10,759 nt of DNA, taken from NCBI GenBank assembly GCA_018266965.1, contig JAFDZJ010000278.1, forward strand, positions 1-10,759. The letters are read 5' to 3'. This stretch comes from Bacteroidota bacterium. GTDB taxonomy: Bacteria; Bacteroidota; Bacteroidia; Flavobacteriales; Weeksellaceae. Below the pieces are notes generated by a model. That model was not told where the DNA came from. It ran no database searches and saw only the letters and a program-made list of their open reading frames with translations. Below are positions 1-7,060 of this stretch, one piece after another (the first letter of the stretch is position 1; every line of letters begins with the position of its first letter). Made by a program: the position numbers and the translations under genes.

Positions 1-1
1 A

Positions 2-1585
2 GTGGGTGTTTCTTGTGTTAATGCTCTTTCTGTAAAGATGATAACCACCGTATTTCGAGATGGTAATATCTATCAACAGGAATATTCCAAAGGTAAAGCT
101 CAATCTGATGTCCAAGAAATTGGCAAAAGTGATAAGAGAGGTACCCAACAGTTTTTTCAACCAGATGATAGCATATTCACAGAATTAGTATATAACTACG
201 ACACACTTGCTAACCGATTGAGAGAGCTTTCTTATCTTAATAAAGGAATTACGATAACCCTTACAGACGAAAGAACTCCTAACGAAGATGGTACTTTCCG
301 AACAGAAACTTTCCATTCCGAAGGTGGTTTGAAAGAATTTGTACAATATATAGATGGCAACAGAGAGTCCATCATGGAACATGTAATTTTCATGGAAGGC
401 GAAAGGGACGATATTCCGGTAGAAGTTGCCATGAGGTACAATACCTCATTCAATGAAAATCTTCATTCCTATGTCAATAACATCAATACACACGAAGGAG
501 GAACTCATTTGGCTGGTTTTAGAAGAGCACTTACTAGGACATTGAAAAAATACGCCGATGAATTGGGACTTCCACAAAAAGAAAAAGTAGAAGTTACAGG
601 AGACGATTTCCGAGAAGGACTAACAGCGGTTATTTCTGTTAAAGTAATGGAACCTCAATTTGAAGGGCAAACCAAAACAAAACTAGGAAATTCCGAAGTT
701 TCTGGTGCAGTGGATAAAATTGTTGGCGAAATGCTTACCAATTTTCTAGAAGAAAATCCCAATGAAGCAAAAACCATCGTACAAAAAGTTGTTTTAGCAG
801 CAAAAGCAAGACAAGCAGCTAAAAAAGCTAGAGAAATGGTACAGAGAAAATCCCCAATGGGAGGTTCCGGATTACCAGGTAAATTATCGGATTGTTCTTC
901 CAAAGATCCTGCCATTTCCGAATTGTTTTTAGTAGAGGGAGATTCCGCAGGTGGAACAGCAAAACAAGGTAGAGATAGACATTTCCAAGCGATATTACCA
1001 TTAAGAGGTAAAATCCTTAATGTTGAAAAATCTATGTTGCACAAAGTATATGACAACGAAGAAATAAAAAATATATACACCGCACTCGGCGTTTCTGTTG
1101 GTACAGAAGAAGATAGTAAAGCATTGAATATGACAAAGCTTAGGTATCATAAAATTGTAATCATGACGGATGCCGATATCGATGGCTCCCATATCTCGAC
1201 ACTTATCCTTACTTTTTTCTTCAGATATATGAAGGAATTAATAGAGAACGGATATATCTATATTGCACAACCTCCTCTGTATCTTTTGAAAAAAGGTAAT
1301 AAAAAAGTATATGCCTACAACGAAAAAGAAAGAGAAGAAAAAACATTAGAAATGGCAACCGATGGAAAAGGTGTAGAAGTACAAAGGTACAAAGGTCTTG
1401 GAGAAATGAATCCCGAACAATTATGGGAAACCACTCTCAACCCAGAAAATCGTATCCTAAAACAAGTTACCATAGAAAGTCTTGCAGAAGCTGATAATGT
1501 TTTCTCAATGCTAATGGGTGATGAAGTACCTCCTAGAAGAGAGTTTATAGAGAAAAATGCTATCTATGCCAAAATAGATGTCTAA
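2..1585 (+). CDS. gyrB: DNA gyrase subunit B, 5'-truncated by the window edge
   Basis: ATPase and strand-passage subunit of DNA gyrase, which with GyrA introduces negative supercoils using ATP. The frame is open from the first bases and begins inside the conserved GHKL-ATPase segment (GVSCVNALS), so roughly the first 115-120 residues lie upstream; the GTG at position 2 is an internal valine, not a start. In window residue numbers, the QTK loop contacting ATP is at about 223-225, the Toprim glutamate is E312 in EGDSAGG, PLRGKILNVEK follows, the metal-binding acids D390, D392 and D394 lie in DADIDGSH, and the C-terminal RYKGLGEMNPEQLW and GDEVPPRREF motifs close the protein. It lacks the long proteobacterial insert after the Toprim domain, as is usual for Bacteroidota. 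ParE is a close paralogue, but the C-terminal motifs and overall form favour GyrB. It ends in TAA and is followed by two terminators. Confidence 0.96.
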   Translation: MGVSCVNALSVKMITTVFRDGNIYQQEYSKGKAQSDVQEIGKSDKRGTQQFFQPDDSIFTELVYNYDTLANRLRELSYLNKGITITLTDERTPNEDGTFRTETFHSEGGLKEFVQYIDGNRESIMEHVIFMEGERDDIPVEVAMRYNTSFNENLHSYVNNINTHEGGTHLAGFRRALTRTLKKYADELGLPQKEKVEVTGDDFREGLTAVISVKVMEPQFEGQTKTKLGNSEVSGAVDKIVGEMLTNFLEENPNEAKTIVQKVVLAAKARQAAKKAREMVQRKSPMGGSGLPGKLSDCSSKDPAISELFLVEGDSAGGTAKQGRDRHFQAILPLRGKILNVEKSMLHKVYDNEEIKNIYTALGVSVGTEEDSKALNMTKLRYHKIVIMTDADIDGSHISTLILTFFFRYMKELIENGYIYIAQPPLYLLKKGNKKVYAYNEKEREEKTLEMATDGKGVEVQRYKGLGEMNPEQLWETTLNPENRILKQVTIESLAEADNVFSMLMGDEVPPRREFIEKNAIYAKIDV

Positions 1586-1599
1586 TCCTATAAAATAAT

Positions 1600-1652
1600 A
1601 TTAGACTTATTTAATTTTTATGAATAAGTTCTAATTTCATTTTTTTTTTTTT
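1600..1652 (+). terminator. Intrinsic terminator of gyrB (first of two)
   Basis: Inverted repeat ATTAGACTTATT (1600-1611) and AATAAGTTCTAAT (1623-1635), pairing over 12 bp with one bulged T and an 11-base loop. It is followed within a few bases by 13 consecutive T (1640-1652). It lies 14 bases after the gyrB stop, so it should end the gyrB transcript. Confidence 0.8.
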
Positions 1653-1704
1653 AACCTTGTTCATTTTTTGCATTAAAATAATAATTAAAATGGCAAGGTT
1701 TTTT
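1653..1704 (+). terminator. Second intrinsic terminator behind gyrB
   Basis: AACCTTG (1653-1659) pairs with CAAGGTT (1694-1700), and inside it CATTTT (1662-1667) pairs with AAAATG (1687-1692) across a small internal loop. The outer arm runs into six T (1699-1704). The outer word AACCTTG/CAAGGTT is the same as in the terminator behind glnS. It probably acts as a back-up stop between gyrB and the lipoprotein gene. Confidence 0.6.
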
Positions 1705-1740
1705 GATGAATTTTAAAAGTAAAAATTAATAAAATCAAAT

Positions 1741-2529
1741 ATGAAAAAATCAATTATTTCCACTTGTGTTTTCATTATGCTATTCTCTTGTCAGAAAAAT
1801 ACAATCAATGAAAACAATACAAAAGATACTGAAAAGTCGGAATTACAAAAATTTACAATAGACTCTGTGAAAGTTGCAGACTCATCTGCCATATACAATA
1901 ACTTGACTATAAGTTTTGCACAACAATTGTTGGTTTTTCCGGAGATTAAAGACAAAGTTTTATTGGACAGTATCTATAAACCTGCTGTAATATTTGCAAC
2001 CGATTTTGATAAAAAATCTTTGCAAAATATCCTAAACCACAAAGCAAAGGAACATTTTGTAACTACTAAAAGGGAAAATGATTTTGTGCCGGAAGCAAAA
2101 CAGACCTGGGATCAGGAATCCAAAATGAAATTGATTTCTAACACCAATAATATCCTTACTATTTCTTACAGTATCGGAGGTTATACAGGAGGTGCTCATG
2201 GTTTTTACAATGAAACTTATAAAGTTTTCGATTTGGAAAACAATAAAGTAATTCATCAAGAAGATATTTTCAATAATACAAAAGACACCAAATGGTCAAC
2301 TATTTTAATGAATCATTTTAATAACAAGGATCAAAAAGAAATGCTTTTGGAAAAAAATATCCCACTGAATAATAATTTCTTTTTTGATAAAGATAAAATA
2401 ACCTTTGTCTATAACCAATATGAGATTACAGCTTATGCAGCTGGGGTTGTCTATATCAGTATTCCTTTCAAAGAAATTGAAAAAGAACTCACACTAAACT
2501 TTAGAGAGAAATTGGCTAAAATGAAATAA
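1741..2529 (+). CDS. DUF3298-type lipoprotein
   Basis: Predicted 262-residue lipoprotein of unknown molecular function. The N-terminus has a lysine pair, a hydrophobic stretch (residues 4-15) and a lipobox LFSC, so cleavage and lipidation are expected at C17. After a variable polar region, the second half carries the hallmark YTGGAHG motif (148-154), which links the DUF4163-like and DUF3298 parts in the RsiV/PdaC-type fold. A C-terminal stretch EITAYAAGVVYISIPF is also typical of DUF3298. Relatives include the extracytoplasmic part of the anti-sigma factor RsiV and a region of the deacetylase PdaC, but no sigma-binding or deacetylase domain is present here. The residues after C17 (QKNT) lack the acidic run of known flavobacterial surface-export signals, so I infer a periplasm-facing location. 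No clear -7 box is visible in the 36 bases between the terminator and the ATG. Family assignment is from recognised motifs only. Confidence 0.82.
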   Translation: MKKSIISTCVFIMLFSCQKNTINENNTKDTEKSELQKFTIDSVKVADSSAIYNNLTISFAQQLLVFPEIKDKVLLDSIYKPAVIFATDFDKKSLQNILNHKAKEHFVTTKRENDFVPEAKQTWDQESKMKLISNTNNILTISYSIGGYTGGAHGFYNETYKVFDLENNKVIHQEDIFNNTKDTKWSTILMNHFNNKDQKEMLLEKNIPLNNNFFFDKDKITFVYNQYEITAYAAGVVYISIPFKEIEKELTLNFREKLAKMK

Positions 2530-2554
2530 AATTTTCTACACCAGTTTATTATTA

Positions 2555-2582
2555 AAAAAACACTCACAATGGAGTGTTTTTT
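2555..2582. terminator. Bidirectional terminator between convergent genes
   Basis: AAAAACACTC (2556-2565) and GAGTGTTTTT (2572-2581) form a perfect 10-bp stem with a 6-base loop. A-tracts on the left and T-tracts on the right give a U-run when read from either strand. It lies between the stops of the lipoprotein gene (+) and the TM2 gene (-) and should serve both. Confidence 0.85.
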
Positions 2583-2589
2583 ATTTTAT

Positions 2590-2829
2590 TTAGAACCATT
2601 CTTTTGTTCCTTGTTGGTAAGTTTTATAAAACTCTTCATCGGATTTGGTTAGGTAGATAATGCCCTCTATTAATCCTAGTACACTACCAATACCACAAGT
2701 TACGATAGTGATAATAATTTGTATTATACCAGCTTTTGTATAACCCAAAATAAATTTGTGTACTCCAAAACCTCCAAGTACAATTGCCAATATACCTGCT
2801 AATACTTTTTTGTTTTCCTGCTGTTCCAT
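2590..2829 (-). CDS. TM2-domain membrane protein
   Basis: Small 79-residue inner-membrane protein with a TM2 domain. The short charged N-terminus (MEQQENKK) leads into a first hydrophobic helix (about 9-22). The TM2 signature GGFGVHKFILG follows at 19-29, where the family usually has G-x-x-G-x-H-x-F-Y-L-G, so the tyrosine is isoleucine here. A second helix spans about 33-60 and contains LIEGI, matching the usual acidic residue late in the domain. The tail is charged. TM2 proteins occur widely in bacteria and animals, and their bacterial role is not established. The ATG at 2829 is preceded by A-rich sequence without a Shine-Dalgarno. Its stop is close to the bidirectional terminator. It is transcribed alone, divergently from the ROK kinase gene. 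Confidence 0.9.
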   Translation of the reverse strand: MEQQENKKVLAGILAIVLGGFGVHKFILGYTKAGIIQIIITIVTCGIGSVLGLIEGIIYLTKSDEEFYKTYQQGTKEWF

Positions 2830-2851
2830 TTTTAATAATTTTTAATTTTAA

Positions 2852-2859
2852 CAAATATA
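2852..2859 (-). promoter_or_regulatory. Probable -7 box for the TM2 gene
   Basis: On the minus strand the sequence is TATATTTG, an exact match to the Bacteroidota -7 consensus TAnnTTTG, 22 bases before the ATG. No good -33 TTG is seen at the usual distance, so this rests on the -7 box and its position. Confidence 0.5.
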
Positions 2860-2961
2860 CAGATTTTTTTTATATAATGAAAACAGTATTTTAGAATAGT
2901 CATTAAATTTTTAAAAATAAATGTGGGCAAAAATTTTAAATTTATTTTCAAAAACTATTTA

Positions 2962-2997
2962 TTTTTTTGAATTTATTTTATAATTTGCAACAATATT
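2962..2997 (+). promoter_or_regulatory. Probable promoter of the ROK kinase gene
   Basis: A -33-like run ending in TTTG (2966-2969) is followed after 19 bases by TATAATTTG (2989-2997). The latter resembles the -7 box TAnnTTTG with one extra base between TA and TTTG. The 19-base spacing is typical for Bacteroidota promoters, and the ATG follows 20 bases later. Confidence 0.5.
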
Positions 2998-3017
2998 ATA
3001 TTTAATAAAAACTGAAC

Positions 3018-3986
3018 ATGACATTACTCAATTTGTCCAATCAAATAGCCTTGGGAATAGATGTAGGAGGTACTTCTACCAAATTTGGATTGGTTAATCA
3101 TAGAGGAGAAATCCTTACCAAAGGAAGTATAAAAACTACTGGACATGCTACAATCGAGGATTTTATAGATGCCTTATATACTACCATCAATCCATCAATT
3201 CAAAAATTTTGTGGAAATAATAATCTGGCAGGGATAGGAATGGGTGCTCCGAACGGAAATTATTATACCGGTAGAGTAGAATATGCTCCCAATTTACCCT
3301 GGAAAGGGAATTTGGAATTAGCACAACTTATGAGTCAAAAATTTGGTGTTACCTGTAAAGTTACCAATGATGCCAATGCTGCTGCACTTGGAGAAATGAT
3401 GTTTGGTGCAGCTAGAGGAATGAAAGATTTCATAATGATTACTCTAGGTACAGGTGTTGGAAGTGGTATTGTTTCCAATGGACAAATTATCTATGGTCAT
3501 GATGGTTTTGCCGGAGAATTGGGACATACTATTGTGAAACCTAATGGTAGAAAACATTGGAGTACAGGTTCCGAAGGTTGCTTGGAATCTTATGCTTCGG
3601 CAACAGGAATTGCAATAACAGCAAAAAAAATGCGTGCCGAATTTCCAAATTCCATGCTCAATGACTATCCCGAAGAGGAAATAAACAGTAGGACCACCCA
3701 CGAATGTGCTAAAAAAGGCGATCCCACTGCAATAGAAGTTTTTAGATATACCGGACAAAAGCTTGGCGAGGCAATGGCTAATTTTGTTATGTTTTCTTCT
3801 CCTGAAGCTATCTTATTGTTCGGAGGAGTGATACAAGCAGGTGATTTTTTATTGAAACCCACCAAATTGTATATGGAAAGAAATCTTCTTCCAATTTTCA
3901 GAAACAAGGTAAAGCTGGTTCTCAGTGAGTTGGAAGAAGCGGATTCAGCAATTTTAGGAGCCAGTGTATTGGTGTGGGAAAAATAA
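3018..3986 (+). CDS. ROK-family sugar kinase (glucokinase-like)
   Basis: Cytoplasmic 322-residue kinase of the ROK family (actin-like ATPase fold), most likely phosphorylating glucose or a related hexose at C6 with ATP. The N-terminal phosphate-binding motif is IDVGGTSTK (14-22). The catalytic aspartate is D118 in VTNDANAAALGE, and the second phosphate loop TLGTGVGSG follows it. H170 in GELGH is the conserved sugar- and zinc-site histidine, and the family's GC-x-E appears as G187-C188-L-E190. The usual CxCG just before it is missing: W181 and T183 stand where zinc-binding cysteines normally lie. The length is normal for a ROK kinase; there is no N-terminal DNA-binding domain, so it is not a ROK repressor. 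Exact substrate is inferred. The stop lies 8 bases from the stop of the convergent hydrolase gene, with no terminator between them. Confidence 0.9.
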   Translation: MTLLNLSNQIALGIDVGGTSTKFGLVNHRGEILTKGSIKTTGHATIEDFIDALYTTINPSIQKFCGNNNLAGIGMGAPNGNYYTGRVEYAPNLPWKGNLELAQLMSQKFGVTCKVTNDANAAALGEMMFGAARGMKDFIMITLGTGVGSGIVSNGQIIYGHDGFAGELGHTIVKPNGRKHWSTGSEGCLESYASATGIAITAKKMRAEFPNSMLNDYPEEEINSRTTHECAKKGDPTAIEVFRYTGQKLGEAMANFVMFSSPEAILLFGGVIQAGDFLLKPTKLYMERNLLPIFRNKVKLVLSELEEADSAILGASVLVWEK

Positions 3987-3994
3987 ATTTTCAC

Positions 3995-5119
3995 TTATGC
4001 CAATAACTCATAGGTAGTATCATCTGTTTTTCTTCTATTTGCAATCAGTGTTTTGTCTATCCCACTTAGGTTAGCGAAGATGTCATTTTGCACAGACGAG
4101 CTGGATAGGTATCCCCAATGTTCTCCCAATTCCATTTTTAGTGAAGAGTTCAGATCATTTTTTGTATGGGTACAATCGATAATAGAAACAACATTTTTCA
4201 AATTTTCAAAATTTGAAGGACCTGTTTTTCCTAATCTTGGCGAGAGAATATTTTTGGAAAATTGTGAGATATTCAATATTAAATCTTTTCTGTTGATGTA
4301 GATAGAAATTCTGTTTGCAAGTGCAGGTAATTTGTAAAATGAATCTTCGGACTCCTCAAATACTTTATAGGAAACATCGGCATTCAACAATATCACTTGG
4401 TCTATAACACGATTGATATTTTCGGTTTTCAAGCTGTATAACATACTTTGTAATACTCTATTTCCCATGGAGTGTGCTACCAAATGTATTTTTTGATTAC
4501 ATGGTACTAGATCTTTGTTGGAAAAAATTTCTTTTAAAAATTGAGAATAGAGATAGAAAAGTCTTAAAAGAGAATGTCCACTATTGATACTCATTAATTT
4601 ATCATCAAAATAAGTCAATGGAAACACAGTGCTAGATGCAGGCCAACTAATAAAAATAATATTTTCTATTGGAGTTTTTTTATTATCAATAAACATTTTT
4701 TTTAAATCCAAAATTGCTTTCAATTCTTCATCAAATGTATAAGCATATCCGTGGATAAAAATCATCACATCTCTCGCTTTTTTACCTGCTTGTACCATGG
4801 ATTTGTAGAGTTCGTAGAACATTCTTTGGCTACCTCCGAGATTGTCTTTTATTATAGGGCTATCTTTCAGTTTTTTTTCTTTTAATAACAAATCCAATAC
4901 TTTGGAATATCCATAATCTTCTGGTTCAGAAAGTATGGTGTAATCCAAAATATTTCTGTTTTTGTATTTTTTTTTATCTCCGTTAGGTTCAGGGATGTCG
5001 TCCACATTGCATCTTGCGATTCGAAAATTGGGCAAAGAATATTCGTCGTTGGAAAAGGAATCTACATTTTCTCCTTTATTACGGATAATTTTTCTGTTAC
5101 TTAAAATAAAAATAGACAT
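3995..5119 (-). CDS. DUF900-type alpha/beta hydrolase
   Basis: Predicted 374-residue serine hydrolase of the DUF900 type (COG4782-like). Visible elements in order are the oxyanion-region motif FIHGY (121-125), IIFISWPA (154-161), the nucleophile elbow AHSMGN with S217, a strand ILLNADV (243-249), IYINRKDL with D279 as the probable catalytic acid, and GEHWGYL with H334 as the probable catalytic histidine. The first 90 residues are polar and resemble the N-terminal part of other DUF900 proteins. No signal peptide or membrane helix is evident, so a cytoplasmic location is inferred. The substrate is unknown; lipase or esterase activity is possible. The ATG at 5119 was chosen because a -7 box lies 26 bases upstream. 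It is divergent from glnS and convergent with the ROK gene. Confidence 0.85.
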   Translation of the reverse strand: MSIFILSNRKIIRNKGENVDSFSNDEYSLPNFRIARCNVDDIPEPNGDKKKYKNRNILDYTILSEPEDYGYSKVLDLLLKEKKLKDSPIIKDNLGGSQRMFYELYKSMVQAGKKARDVMIFIHGYAYTFDEELKAILDLKKMFIDNKKTPIENIIFISWPASSTVFPLTYFDDKLMSINSGHSLLRLFYLYSQFLKEIFSNKDLVPCNQKIHLVAHSMGNRVLQSMLYSLKTENINRVIDQVILLNADVSYKVFEESEDSFYKLPALANRISIYINRKDLILNISQFSKNILSPRLGKTGPSNFENLKNVVSIIDCTHTKNDLNSSLKMELGEHWGYLSSSSVQNDIFANLSGIDKTLIANRRKTDDTTYELLA

Positions 5120-5145
5120 GGCATTTGGTTTTTAAAATTAATAAT

Positions 5146-5153
5146 CAAATTTA
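5146..5153 (-). promoter_or_regulatory. Probable -7 box for the hydrolase gene
   Basis: Read on the minus strand the sequence is TAAATTTG, an exact TAnnTTTG match 26 bases before the hydrolase ATG. A matching -33 is not obvious. It lies back to back with the glnS promoter in the 129-base divergent gap. Confidence 0.45.
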
Positions 5154-5200
5154 TAAACTAAAAATTTATAAAAAGCAGGAAAAACCACCATTTTACTTTT

Positions 5201-5229
5201 TTGTTGCCCACTAGATTTTATTACCTTTG
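5201..5229 (+). promoter_or_regulatory. Promoter of glnS
   Basis: A -33 TTG (5201-5203, within TTTTTTGTTG) is followed after 18 bases by the -7 box TACCTTTG (5222-5229), a good Bacteroidota promoter. It overlaps the 5' extension of the glnS reading frame, so translation must begin downstream, at the ATG at 5249. The untranslated leader would be only about a dozen bases. Confidence 0.65.
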
Positions 5230-5248
5230 TGCCACAATATTTTTATCC

Positions 5249-6922
5249 ATGGATATAGAAAAAAAACCTTTGAATTTTATAGAACAAATTATAGAAGAAG
5301 ACCTTACAAATGGACTGAAAAAAGAACAACTTCGTTTCAGGTTTCCACCAGAACCCAATGGCTATCTGCATATTGGACACACGAAAGCTATTTGCATAAA
5401 TTTCGGATTGGGAGAAAAGTATAACGCTCCTGTAAATCTTCGATTCGACGATACCAATCCCGAAAAAGAAGAGCAAGAATTTGTGGACTCTATAAAGAAA
5501 GATGTGGCTTGGCTTGGTTTCCAATGGGATAAAGAATTGTATGCTTCCGACTATTTCTCTCAATTGTACGATTGGGCTGTTTTGATGATAAAACAAGGTA
5601 AAGCTTATGTTGATGAGCAATCCTCGGAAAATATTACCGAACAAAGGAAAAATCCCACAGAACCAGGAGTAGAAAGCCCATATAGAAACAGACCAATAGA
5701 AGAATCTTTGGAGCTTTTTGAAAAAATGAAAAATGGAGAATTCCAAGAAGGTACTATGTCTTTGAGAGCAAAAATAGACATGACTTCTCCTAATATGAAT
5801 ATGAGAGATCCAGTAATGTACAGGATACTAAAAAGACCACATCATAGGACAGGAACTGATTGGAAAATATATCCAATGTACGATTGGGCTCATGGAGAAA
5901 GTGATTATATCGAACAAATTTCCCACTCTTTGTGTTCTTTGGAATTCGAAAATCATAGACCACTTTACAATTGGTATTTGGATCAAATATATGATGAAAC
6001 AAAAGTCCGAAACAAGCAAAGAGAATTTGCAAGGATGAATGTTACCTATATGATAACTTCCAAAAGAAAACTCCAAAAATTAATAGCTGAAAATGCTGTT
6101 AATGGTTGGGACGATCCTAGGATGCCAACCATTTCCGGAATGAGAAGAAAAGGTTATACACCTAATGCTATCCGTAATTTTATAGAAAAAGTTGGCGTTG
6201 CAAAACGAGAAAATCTTATCGAGATACAGTTATTAGAGTTTTGTGTAAGAGAAGACCTGAACAAAGTAGCCAAAAGAATGATGGTTGTGATGGATCCCAT
6301 AAAATTAGTAATTGAAAACTACCCCGAAAACCAAACCGAATGGCTCGATACTGAAAATAATCCGGAAGACACTAATGCCGGAACTAGGAAAGTACCTTTC
6401 TCAAAAGTATTATATATAGAAAAAGAAGATTTCAAAGAGGAAGCCAATAATAAATTTTTCAGACTAAAATTAGGCGGAGAAGTTAGGTTGAAATCCGCTT
6501 ATATCATAAAAGCTGAAAGGGTAGAAAAAGATGCTAACGGCGAAATTACCACTATATTTGCCACATACGACGAAAAATCGAAATCGGGTAGTGGTACAGA
6601 AGAATCTTTAAGAAAAGTAAAAGGAACTCTCCATTGGGTAGCAGCAGAACAGGCTTTGCCTATTGAAGTAAGATTGTACGAAAGGCTTTTTACAGTAGAA
6701 CAACCAGATGCAGAAAAAGAAACAGATTTTTTGCAATATCTAAATCCAAATTCTGTACAAATTACCAATGCTTTTGCCGAACCCGAATTGGAAAATGTAA
6801 ATATCGAAGAACCATTGCAATTCCAAAGAATAGGATATTTTGCTAAAGACAAAGACTCTAACAGTGAGAAATTGATTTTCAACAGGACAGTAACTTTAAA
6901 AGACTCCTACAAACCGGAATAA
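5249..6922 (+). CDS. glnS: Glutaminyl-tRNA synthetase
   Basis: Cytoplasmic class I aminoacyl-tRNA synthetase that charges tRNA-Gln with glutamine using ATP. The protein is 557 residues, close to the 554 of E. coli GlnRS. The ATP-binding HIGH motif is H41-I-G-H44 in PPEPNGYLHIGHTKA, and the Rossmann-fold region continues through FDDTNPEKEE. YDWAHGESDYIEQISHSLCSLEF matches the GlnRS active-site region rather than bacterial GluRS. The second signature reads TSKRKL with T270-S271-K272, where most GlnRS have MSKRKL. GWDDPRMPT follows, then the beta-barrel anticodon-binding C-terminal half. There is no fused YqeY domain. The frame is open from 5201, but the promoter occupies that part and ATG 5249 fits the family's N-terminus. 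Bacterial GlnRS is generally thought to derive from eukaryotes by ancient transfer. A terminator follows 16 bases after the stop. Confidence 0.97.
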   Translation: MDIEKKPLNFIEQIIEEDLTNGLKKEQLRFRFPPEPNGYLHIGHTKAICINFGLGEKYNAPVNLRFDDTNPEKEEQEFVDSIKKDVAWLGFQWDKELYASDYFSQLYDWAVLMIKQGKAYVDEQSSENITEQRKNPTEPGVESPYRNRPIEESLELFEKMKNGEFQEGTMSLRAKIDMTSPNMNMRDPVMYRILKRPHHRTGTDWKIYPMYDWAHGESDYIEQISHSLCSLEFENHRPLYNWYLDQIYDETKVRNKQREFARMNVTYMITSKRKLQKLIAENAVNGWDDPRMPTISGMRRKGYTPNAIRNFIEKVGVAKRENLIEIQLLEFCVREDLNKVAKRMMVVMDPIKLVIENYPENQTEWLDTENNPEDTNAGTRKVPFSKVLYIEKEDFKEEANNKFFRLKLGGEVRLKSAYIIKAERVEKDANGEITTIFATYDEKSKSGSGTEESLRKVKGTLHWVAAEQALPIEVRLYERLFTVEQPDAEKETDFLQYLNPNSVQITNAFAEPELENVNIEEPLQFQRIGYFAKDKDSNSEKLIFNRTVTLKDSYKPE

Positions 6923-6938
6923 CACCATGTTAATTACA

Positions 6939-6972
6939 AACCTTGTTTCCAATTTTTGGACAAGGTTTTTTT
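6939..6972 (+). terminator. Intrinsic terminator of glnS
   Basis: AACCTTGT (6939-6946) plus CC (6949-6950) pairs with GG plus ACAAGGTT (6958-6967), leaving a small T bulge and a 7-base loop. The right arm runs into nine T (6964-6972 including arm bases). It isolates glnS from the mevalonate kinase gene. Confidence 0.85.
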
Positions 6973-7019
6973 AATATGTTTGCTCTGCGGAATTAATAAA
7001 AAATTATAGATTATTATAA

Positions 7020-7035
7020 TAATTTTGTATTTTTG
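7020..7035 (+). promoter_or_regulatory. Probable promoter of mevalonate kinase, two adjacent -7 boxes
   Basis: TAATTTTG (7020-7027) and TATTTTTG (7028-7035) both fit TAnnTTTG and lie directly next to each other, 25-40 bases before ATG 7061. No clear -33 element was found. They overlap an upstream open extension of the kinase frame (from TTG 7025), which argues against that extension being translated. Confidence 0.5.
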
Positions 7036-7060
7036 CATTACACAAACAAAAAATATAAAG

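Noticed and set aside
655..1080. Minus-strand open frame of 141 codons inside gyrB
   Set aside because: Antisense shadow of the Toprim region; no independent coding evidence.
2830..3017. Search for a small RNA, riboswitch or extra gene in the TM2/ROK divergent gap
   Set aside because: The 188 bases are very A/T-rich and hold only the two promoter candidates; no stable GC-containing hairpin or coding frame was seen.
4053..4301. Plus-strand open frame of 82 codons inside the hydrolase gene
   Set aside because: It lies opposite the conserved C-terminal part of the hydrolase, including the catalytic histidine region, and has no recognisable features.
5243..5746. Minus-strand open frame of 167 codons inside glnS
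   Set aside because: Low-complexity, phenylalanine-rich translation opposite a conserved synthetase; no promoter-like box or domain supports it.
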